Of a stretch of DNA of 11,125 bases, positions 6,253 through 11,125 are shown one piece after another. A program made the translations under genes and the position numbers. The notes under the pieces are model-generated. The model made no database searches, was not told where the DNA came from, and worked only from the letters and a program-made list of their open reading frames with translations. Every line of letters begins with the position of its first letter. The stretch's first letter is position 1. Source of the DNA: CAZUEG01 sp043798775 (GTDB lineage Bacteria; Patescibacteriota; Minisyncoccia; Minisyncoccales; GWA2-46-15); the NCBI GenBank assembly GCA_043798775.1, contig JAZDOL010000041.1, positions 1 to 11,125 on the forward strand, read 5' to 3'.

Positions 6253-8793
6253 ATGAACAGATTTAGAAATATATTTATATTCAGCGTTGCCGCAATCTCT
6301 TGCTTAGTTCCCGTTGTTGTTTTTGGCGCTCAACTGGGGTTTAATGTAATGAGTGGGGATTTAGAGGGTTTGGTTATGAAAAACGTTACCCAGGGGACAC
6401 CGTCGTGGACGGATCCAATCTCCGCTAATAGCGGGGACACGGTTCGTTTTGAAGCCTTTTATCATTGCGGACGAAATGATACTATCACGCCTACGGAATT
6501 GGCGCTAAATACCAAATTGCGATTTACCGCGCCTACTACAGGCCAATCAGTAATTACAGTTAACTATCGGGTGTCGGCGGATAACATATTGCCTGGTTCA
6601 GATACTGGCACAATAAATGCCACCACCTCTCAAAAGTTAGTATTTAGCAATACCGCAACCTGGTATCACGACGGAACATCGCAAACTGTTAGTATGACTA
6701 CCGGAGACGGTTACGCCGAAGTAAATATCGGCAGTGTTGTTTGCGATTGTATAGGATGTTTTAACAACTCTGGATTTTTAACAATCAACGCGCAATTAAT
6801 AAATCCGCCAGCATTGGTTCCAACGGTAGACATCAAGGCCAATAATTCTGATGGTCCGATTACGATTGCCTATAATTCGCCGGCAACTTTAATTTGGAAC
6901 TCTAATAATGCCACCAGTTGTGCCGCCTCTAATGGCTGGAGTGGAACGAAAGCGACTAACGGTTCTGATACTACTGGCAATTTAGTTGGTTCGGTAACTT
7001 ACACGATAACCTGTACCGGTCAAGGCGGATCGGCAACCGACTCGGTAACCGTTAATACCAATAGCGCTTTGCCGACCGTTGATCTGAAGGCCAACGGCTA
7101 CGATGGATCGATTACCGTTCCTTATAATACCAGCGTGATATTGAGCTGGATATCTACCAATTCTACTATTTGTACTGCCTCTAATGGCTGGAGTGGAACG
7201 AAATCGTTGAATGGATCGGAGGGAACAGGTAACTTGTTAAGTAATGTAACTTACACGATAACCTGTACCGGTCAAGGCGGATCGGCTTCAGATACGGTAT
7301 ACGTTAGCGTGGGAACTCAACCACCAGCGCAAAACCCAACAGTTGATATTAAGGCCAACGGCTACGATGGATCGATTAATATTCCCTACAATAATACCGC
7401 AACCTTAACCTGGACTTCTTATAACGCTACCAGTTGTACGGCAATGAACGGATGGTCGGGGTCCAAGGGGGTTAGTGGGTCAGAAATAACCGAGAACCTA
7501 ACGAATACAAAAACATACACGATCGTTTGCTACGGAACAAGCGGAAATTCGGTATCTGATTCGGTAACGGTAACCGTTTCCGATCAGTCGCTCTATGTGT
7601 CGTTAACCGTTAATCCGGCAATTGGCACAGCTCCTTTAAATGGCGTGGACTTGACTGCCGATGTATTTGGCGGAGCAACTGGATCGATAAATTATATCTT
7701 CTACTGTAATCGGAGCGATACCGGAACCAATATTACCAGTGATTATAATAATCGAACCGATGGAACTTATAGCGATCCGATTACTGTTGCTGATGCCTGT
7801 AATTATTCAACAGCCGGAACATATACTGCCAAAGTAATTGCCCAACGTGGCAGCTTGTCAGCGGAAAACCGGGCGACAATTACCGTTAATGGTCAATACG
7901 CGCAAAACGCGCCAACAGTTGACCTAAAGGCCAATGGCTTTGATGGAACGATATCTATTCCAATAAATGCGGCAGCAATGTTAGGATGGACATCATTAAA
8001 CGCTTCGTCTTGCTCGTTTACCGCTGGCGCGTCTGGATCAAGGGCAATTTCTGGCACAGAATCGACAGGAATATTATTAGCAAACCGCACTTATACGATT
8101 ACTTGCTTTGGCAGCAATGGGCGGACAGCAACCGACACCGTAACGGTTAACACTTCTTCAACTTCTACTTTAGAAGTAACTAAGCAGGTTAGAAGTATAA
8201 CCGATAATACCGTCTTTGTCGATGAAATTACGGTAAGGCCCGGAGCAAAGCTGGAGTTTATGGTTAAAATTCGCAACAATAGCACTGTCGGTCTGGCGAA
8301 TATGATCGTCAAAGATATATTTCCGGCAAAGATTAATTATGCCGGTAACTTGAAAATAGACGGCGTTTATTCGACCGACTCTATTACCCAAGTAAATATC
8401 GGCGACTTAACCGTTGGCCAAACAAAAACATTAACATTTGAGGCAACCGTGCCCGATAGCGCGCAGTTTGCCTTTGGAGCATCGGCTTGGGTTAATACGG
8501 TAACGGTTTATAATGTGGCGGCATCGGTAACCGACACGGCAACGATAAACGTTAATCGCACTCAAGTGGCAGGCGCTACTACGATCCCAACTGGTATTGC
8601 CTCGAAGCTGATCGATTATGTGTTTATTCCTTCGGCGATTGCCTTATTCCTTGTTTGGGCGCTACGGAAATATCTTCTGGTATTCGATCAATGGATATCA
8701 AAAAAGAAATTAGCGATATCTCAATACAAGGCAGAGAAGGAATTATCGAAAACGGTTAATTATATCCGAATGCGCGAGAGAAATAACGGCTAA
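6253..8793 (+). CDS. Secreted, membrane-anchored surface protein with Ig-like repeats and a DUF11-like domain
   Basis: This is an 846-aa cell-surface protein. A signal peptide (MNRFRN, then a hydrophobic core at about 7-24, likely cleavage after VFGA) is followed by an N-terminal beta-rich region (about 27-185) containing CDCIGC. Ig-like repeats start at residues 190, 274 and 362. A PKD/Ig-like insert spans about 447-548, and a fourth repeat starts at 554. A DUF11-like domain (about 640-770, TLEVTKQV...NTVTV) leads to a TM helix (about 787-805) and a basic 41-residue cytoplasmic tail. Each repeat carries a conserved Cys pair (ATSC...YTITC) that could form a disulfide. TIPTG (777-781) lies just before the TM helix, where sortase substrates carry LPXTG, but it is one residue short and the tail is unusually long. 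The start at 6253 is chosen over ATG 6115 because the longer form would put 46 mostly polar residues ahead of the signal peptide. Likely adhesion or envelope-layer role. Confidence 0.88.
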   Translation: MNRFRNIFIFSVAAISCLVPVVVFGAQLGFNVMSGDLEGLVMKNVTQGTPSWTDPISANSGDTVRFEAFYHCGRNDTITPTELALNTKLRFTAPTTGQSVITVNYRVSADNILPGSDTGTINATTSQKLVFSNTATWYHDGTSQTVSMTTGDGYAEVNIGSVVCDCIGCFNNSGFLTINAQLINPPALVPTVDIKANNSDGPITIAYNSPATLIWNSNNATSCAASNGWSGTKATNGSDTTGNLVGSVTYTITCTGQGGSATDSVTVNTNSALPTVDLKANGYDGSITVPYNTSVILSWISTNSTICTASNGWSGTKSLNGSEGTGNLLSNVTYTITCTGQGGSASDTVYVSVGTQPPAQNPTVDIKANGYDGSINIPYNNTATLTWTSYNATSCTAMNGWSGSKGVSGSEITENLTNTKTYTIVCYGTSGNSVSDSVTVTVSDQSLYVSLTVNPAIGTAPLNGVDLTADVFGGATGSINYIFYCNRSDTGTNITSDYNNRTDGTYSDPITVADACNYSTAGTYTAKVIAQRGSLSAENRATITVNGQYAQNAPTVDLKANGFDGTISIPINAAAMLGWTSLNASSCSFTAGASGSRAISGTESTGILLANRTYTITCFGSNGRTATDTVTVNTSSTSTLEVTKQVRSITDNTVFVDEITVRPGAKLEFMVKIRNNSTVGLANMIVKDIFPAKINYAGNLKIDGVYSTDSITQVNIGDLTVGQTKTLTFEATVPDSAQFAFGASAWVNTVTVYNVAASVTDTATINVNRTQVAGATTIPTGIASKLIDYVFIPSAIALFLVWALRKYLLVFDQWISKKKLAISQYKAEKELSKTVNYIRMRERNNG
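6820..8157 (+). repeat. Four Ig-like repeats, partly near-identical at DNA level
   Basis: Repeat units begin with PTVD[IL]KAN at 6820, 7072, 7336 and 7912; the first two are 84 and 88 codons long. Exact DNA matches link units: 6925-6951 with 7177-7203 (27 nt), 6994-7034 with 7246-7286 (41 nt), and 7087-7114 with 7351-7378 (28 nt). The fourth unit is diverged and is separated from the others by a different beta domain. Confidence 0.9.
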
Positions 8794-8808
8794 TACTCGA
8801 TAACTAGC

Positions 8809-8840
8809 AAAAACTCCGACTTAACAAAGTCGGAGTTTTT
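8809..8840 (+). terminator. Strong Rho-independent terminator
   Basis: AAAAACTCCGACTT (8809-8822) pairs perfectly with AAGTCGGAGTTTTT (8827-8840) around an AACA tetraloop, ending in a T-run. It lies 15 nt after the stop of the repeat protein and closes the surface-protein unit, separating it from the mraZ cluster. The leading A-run could let it work on the minus strand too. Confidence 0.93.
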
Positions 8841-8921
8841 GTTTCGAGCGTTATTATTCAGATCTTCATCATAGTATTAGGGATGTGAATTGCCTGTGGA
8901 AAAACGACATATTTATTTGTG

Positions 8922-8950
8922 TTGACTCATGGTTATGGGTGGGATAAAGT
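8922..8950 (+). promoter_or_regulatory. Candidate mraZ promoter
   Basis: TTGACT (8922-8927), a 17-bp spacer and TAAAGT (8945-8950, four of six consensus positions). TATAGC at 8950-8955 is an alternative -10, but its spacing is too long. The start would be near 8957, placing the TGGRN array partly in the spacer and partly just downstream, where a bound regulator would block transcription. Confidence 0.5.
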
Positions 8951-9005
8951 ATAGCTGTAATGGATAACTGTGGAAAAGAGTGGGGATAACTCTGCCAATA
9001 AGGGG
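8930..9005 (+). promoter_or_regulatory. Probable MraZ operator array (TGGRN boxes on a 10-bp period)
   Basis: TGGAT (8961), TGGAA (8971) and TGGGG (8981) recur at exactly 10-bp steps. One step is skipped, and AGGGG follows at 9001. An upstream pair, TGGTT (8930) and TGGGA (8940), has the same period. For E. coli MraZ, the known site is TGGGN repeats separated by 5-nt spacers before its own gene, so this arrangement before mraZ strongly suggests autoregulation. Some bases also resemble DnaA boxes (TGGGGATAA, TGTGGAAAA), a less likely reading. Confidence 0.65.
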
Positions 9006-9028
9006 ATAACCTCCGAATTCTCAATTTA

Positions 9029-9066
9029 CAATTTGATTCGCTTTGCGAAAAATCACAGATTGCAAT
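9029..9066 (+). repeat. Intergenic hairpin repeat, copy 1 (before mraZ)
   Basis: This 38-nt element starts CAATTTGATTCG. It contains a stem TTCGC/GCGAA (9037-9041/9045-9049) with a TTT loop, plus an outer GAT/ATC pairing across a 2-nt bulge. It matches the copy at 9541-9579 at 34 of 38 positions apart from one inserted base. Confidence 0.65.
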
Positions 9067-9085
9067 TTTCAAACATAAAAAAGAA

Positions 9086-9517
9086 ATGTTTATCGGCGAG
9101 TACTCATATTCATTGGACGAAAAAAAGCGGTTATCGATACCGTTAAAGTTTCGCGATACATTGGGGAAAAAAGCGGTTGTTACTAGAGGATTAGATCAAT
9201 GTTTGTTTATGTTCTCCATTAAAGAGTGGGAAGTGCTTGCCGAAAAGCTAAGCAAGCTACCGTTATCTCAAGCCGACGCTCGGGGGTTTGGGCGATTGAT
9301 GTTAACGGGGGCAATGGAGGTTTCCTTTGATAATTTGGGGAGAATATTAATGCCCGATTATCTAAAGAGCTATGCTTTCTTAAAGAAGAAAACAGTTGTT
9401 GTCGGGGTGTATAACCGTATTGAGATTTGGGACGAAGATAAGTGGCAAGAATATAAAGAGAAAACAGAAAAAGATGTTGGAGATATCGCCGAACGACTAA
9501 AAGAACTGGGAATCTAG
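9086..9517 (+). CDS. mraZ: Transcriptional regulator MraZ
   Basis: This 143-aa protein has the usual length and two-domain layout of MraZ, a ring-forming DNA-binding protein at the head of division and cell-wall (dcw) clusters. Two AbrB/SpoVT-like half-domains each carry the DNA-contact motif: DEKKRLSIP at residues 11-19 and DNLGRILMP at 82-90. A C-terminal helical tail is rich in Glu/Lys. MraZ represses or tunes its own cluster by binding short direct repeats; a matching array of TGGRN boxes lies 80-155 bp upstream of this start. The ATG at 9086 has only a weak AAGAA before it. rsmH follows after a 164-nt gap holding a second copy of the hairpin repeat. Confidence 0.95.
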   Translation: MFIGEYSYSLDEKKRLSIPLKFRDTLGKKAVVTRGLDQCLFMFSIKEWEVLAEKLSKLPLSQADARGFGRLMLTGAMEVSFDNLGRILMPDYLKSYAFLKKKTVVVGVYNRIEIWDEDKWQEYKEKTEKDVGDIAERLKELGI

Positions 9518-9535
9518 AAAAAATTCCAATAACCA

Positions 9536-9682
9536 ATGATCAATTTGATTCGTTTTACGAATAATCATAGATTAGCAATGAAATCCCAATTTCCTAATTT
9601 ACAAACGCGAATAAGTGAATCAGCTAAAATTGTTGAAAATTCGAACATTATAAATTCATTGAAAATTGAAAATTATAGCTGA
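9536..9682 (+). CDS. Possible 48-aa ORF overlapping the rsmH start (TGATG)
   Basis: ATG at 9536 opens a 48-codon frame that begins MINLIRFTNNHRLAMKSQF and ends KIENYS. It fills almost the whole gap between mraZ and rsmH. Its TGA (9680-9682) shares its A with the rsmH ATG, an arrangement typical of translational coupling. No domain, signal or Shine-Dalgarno sequence is recognised, and its first part is the intergenic hairpin repeat at 9541-9579, which argues against a conserved protein. It could be a leader peptide that brings ribosomes to rsmH, or simply a chance ORF. Confidence 0.25.
   Translation: MINLIRFTNNHRLAMKSQFPNLQTRISESAKIVENSNIINSLKIENYS
9541..9579 (+). repeat. Intergenic hairpin repeat, copy 2 (before rsmH)
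   Basis: This is the second copy of the element at 9029-9066. The stem is TTCGT/ACGAA (9549-9553/9557-9561) with the same TTT loop. The innermost C-G pair of copy 1 is T-A here, a compensatory change that keeps the stem. The outer GAT/ATC pairing is also kept. Confidence 0.65.
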
Positions 9683-9683
9683 T
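9619..9683 (+). promoter_or_regulatory. Hairpin covering the rsmH start codon
   Basis: ATCAGCTAAAATT (9619-9631) and AATTATAGCTGAT (9671-9683) pair at 12 of 13 positions with a 39-nt loop, taking in the first two bases of the rsmH ATG. Such a fold would hide the start until a ribosome moving through the 9536 ORF opens it, fitting translational coupling. Confidence 0.4.
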
Positions 9684-10572
9684 GCACATTCCTGTCCTTA
9701 AAAATGAAGTTCTGGAAATAATAGATCCGCAACCCGGAAAAACATACATCGACGCAACGGTTGGCGAGGGCGGACACTTATTAGGAATTATAGAAAAGAC
9801 AGGAGGACAAGGACGATATTTGGGAATCGATCTGGAAAAAAGGAATATCGAATATCTAACAAAGATTATCAAAGAACGCGGGTTAAAGGGAAAAATATCT
9901 TTAGAGAATGCAAGTTTTATCAACATCGATAAAATTGCCAAGAAACATAATATTAATGAAGTAGACGGCATTTTATTCGATTTCGGGGTATGTTCTTGGC
10001 AAATTGACGAAAGTGGAAGAGGATTCAGCTTTAAGAGAGACGAACCGTTGGATATGCGATTCGATTCAACGACATTAGAGAAAACAGCCAAAGAAATACT
10101 TAATCAGGAAAACGAGTTCGAGATCGCAAGGATAATAAAAGAATACGGTGAAGAGAAATATTACCGACGGATTGCCAAAGGAATTGTTGAGGCGAGAAAA
10201 AGGAAACAAATCAATACCACCGGCGAGCTGGTAGACATTATCAAAAGGTCAATACCAGATAGTTGCAGAAATAGGGCAATCCACCCAGCTACGCGCACGT
10301 TTCAGGGATTAAGAATAGCGGTTAATGGCGAACTGCAAGCGATCGCAAAGGCGTTGATAGAAGCTTGGGAGTTATTGGATAACGATGGAATATTGATTGC
10401 GATTTCATTTCATTCGTTAGAAGACCGCCTGGTCAAAGATTTCTTTAAAGTAATTACACAAAAAGGGGAGGGGAGAGTTTTAACAAAGAAACCAATAACC
10501 CCCCTGCCAGAAGAGATATTAATCAATCGTCGTTCGCGGTCGGCGAAATTGCGGGCAATAATAAAAGAGTAA
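9682..10572 (+). CDS. rsmH: 16S rRNA (cytosine-1402-N4)-methyltransferase RsmH (MraW)
   Basis: This 296-aa enzyme transfers a methyl group from S-adenosylmethionine to N4 of C1402 (E. coli numbering) in 16S rRNA, tuning the ribosomal P site. It opens with the family signature HIPVLKNEVLEII. The SAM-binding loop DATVGEGGHL (residues 24-33) and acidic D50 follow. The motif around D100 reads FDFGVCSWQID, where most members read D[LF]GVSSxQLD. Further signatures are GRGFSFKRDEPLDMRF, RTFQGLRIAVNGEL and FHSLEDRLVKDFF (from residue 243). Length and motif order are normal, so it should be active. It sits in its standard dcw position after mraZ and before the ftsL-like gene (14 nt downstream). No Shine-Dalgarno is seen; the start codon overlaps the stop of a small upstream ORF and lies in a hairpin. 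Confidence 0.97.
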   Translation: MHIPVLKNEVLEIIDPQPGKTYIDATVGEGGHLLGIIEKTGGQGRYLGIDLEKRNIEYLTKIIKERGLKGKISLENASFINIDKIAKKHNINEVDGILFDFGVCSWQIDESGRGFSFKRDEPLDMRFDSTTLEKTAKEILNQENEFEIARIIKEYGEEKYYRRIAKGIVEARKRKQINTTGELVDIIKRSIPDSCRNRAIHPATRTFQGLRIAVNGELQAIAKALIEAWELLDNDGILIAISFHSLEDRLVKDFFKVITQKGEGRVLTKKPITPLPEEILINRRSRSAKLRAIIKE

Positions 10573-10586
10573 AATATCCAACAAAT

Positions 10587-10937
10587 ATGCAATATACATC
10601 GGCGATGAATCCATCGATTCTGACACAGTTAATAATAAAGAATTACAAACGACCCCCTTTATTGTATCGAGTAGCGTTTGTGGGATTAATTATCGTCCTG
10701 TTCTCCTTATTTGGACATTTTATATCTCAAGTGAACGCGATGATTGGCGAATCGTATCGCCTTGAAAGCCAACAAGAAAAGATTAAAACACTTGCTATTG
10801 ATAATAGTTATTTGGAAGTTGAATATTCAAAAATGAATTATCTCTTTGGACAAGCGGACACCGTAAAATCACTAATGCTTGAAAAAACAAACCATGTCTA
10901 CTATATTGATACAGTTAGCGAAATGGCGAGGAAATAA
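10587..10937 (+). CDS. ftsL: FtsL/DivIC-like septum protein
   Basis: This 116-aa bitopic membrane protein has a short basic cytoplasmic N-terminus (IIKNYKRPPLLYR), one TM helix (about 28-48) and an external part that is probably coiled coil at about 52-85 (GESYRLESQQEKIKTLAIDNSYLEVEY). It ends with a short tail. The sequence itself is too diverged for certain family assignment. Size, topology and position directly after rsmH match FtsL, the divisome linker that works with FtsB/DivIC and FtsQ to activate septal peptidoglycan synthesis. ATG 10587 is used; ATG 10605 is equally possible and would shorten it by six residues. Neither has a Shine-Dalgarno. The usual next gene, ftsI (a penicillin-binding protein), does not begin within the remaining 188 bases. 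Confidence 0.72.
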   Translation: MQYTSAMNPSILTQLIIKNYKRPPLLYRVAFVGLIIVLFSLFGHFISQVNAMIGESYRLESQQEKIKTLAIDNSYLEVEYSKMNYLFGQADTVKSLMLEKTNHVYYIDTVSEMARK

Positions 10938-10947
10938 CCCGCCCTAC

Positions 10948-10983
10948 GCGCCAAGTTATCTAACTATTTATCGAACTCGGCGC
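10948..10983 (+). other. Hairpin after the ftsL-like gene
   Basis: GCGCCAAGTT (10948-10957) and AACTCGGCGC (10974-10983) pair at 9 of 10 positions around a 16-nt loop. The following TAAGTATTTTCTAAT has only a broken T-run, so a terminator or attenuator is possible but not clear. The rest of 10938-11125 holds only very short frames and no recognisable RNA. Confidence 0.4.
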
Positions 10984-11125
10984 TAAGTATTTTCTAATCA
11001 AGAGATGAGCATGAAATGAAGTTAGTGTAGAACGTCGGAAATTGAAGCTTACGACAATTAAAACTGCTGAATAATTTATCTTTAGCCCTTTGCATTAAAG
11101 AAGCGCATTCGTTGTCGCTCCGTTC

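Noticed and set aside
6820..8157. CRISPR array or other short-repeat locus
   Set aside because: Repeats are 84-88 codons long, in frame, and encode protein domains; no short direct repeats with spacers are present anywhere in the window.
8170..8391. Minus-strand frames inside the surface protein and within mraZ and rsmH
   Set aside because: They lie opposite well-supported genes, have no recognisable domains, and no promoter or terminator fits them.
8895..9009. DnaA-box-like sequences (TGTGGAAAA, TGGGGATAA) suggesting a replication origin
   Set aside because: No perfect TTATCCACA, no dnaA or dnaN nearby, and the same bases are explained better by the 10-bp TGGRN array before mraZ.

Overview
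The window reads as a chromosomal segment of a Patescibacteria (Candidate Phyla Radiation, Parcubacteria-like) genome. The evidence is AT-rich intergenic DNA, standard-code genes that mostly lack Shine-Dalgarno sequences, a dcw cluster opening as mraZ-rsmH-ftsL-like, a CAP-domain/sortase/giant surface protein group, and Ig-like repeats of the 'PTVDIKANG..ATSC..YTITC' type that I associate with that radiation. The placement is inferred from gene content; no rRNA or other phylogenetic marker is present.

Layout. Positions 1-247 are non-coding, with a perfect hairpin, repeated ACTATGAC boxes and a candidate promoter. Positions 248-628 hold two tiny membrane proteins (94 and 29 aa). They converge on a minus-strand gene for a very acidic poly-Glu protein (700-891 or longer), and both transcripts share a bidirectional terminator at 658-694. 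The acidic gene has a consensus promoter at 1092-1065, back to back with a second promoter at 1135-1162. That second promoter appears to give a leaderless mRNA for a 141-aa membrane protein (1169-1594), followed by a large membrane-anchored Clp-like double AAA+ protein (1613-4171).

A strong promoter at 4234-4261 then starts a cell-surface unit: a CAP/SCP-domain membrane protein (4271-5326), a sortase (5353-6096) and an 846-aa secreted, membrane-anchored repeat protein (6253-8793). This unit ends at a 14-bp terminator hairpin (8809-8840). The last part is the division/cell-wall cluster: a promoter with a 10-bp-period array of TGGRN boxes matching known MraZ operators, mraZ (9086-9517), a possible small coupled ORF ending TGATG, rsmH (9682-10572) and an ftsL-like gene (10587-10937). 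The final 188 bases show no gene, only a hairpin.

The most unusual item is the Clp-like protein. Its first ATPase domain has lost the Walker A lysine, the Walker B glutamate and the arginine finger. Both substrate-gripping pore loops appear to be missing, yet the second ATPase site is intact and the protein is tethered to the membrane. It is paired with a small membrane protein on an apparently leaderless transcript. It is the best candidate here for an undescribed system: an ATP-driven membrane machine derived from a ClpC-type unfoldase but probably not a threading unfoldase and not a ClpP partner. Other points of interest are the MraZ operator array, a two-copy intergenic hairpin with a compensatory base-pair change, an apparent frameshift in the acidic gene, and near-identical repeat blocks in the surface protein.
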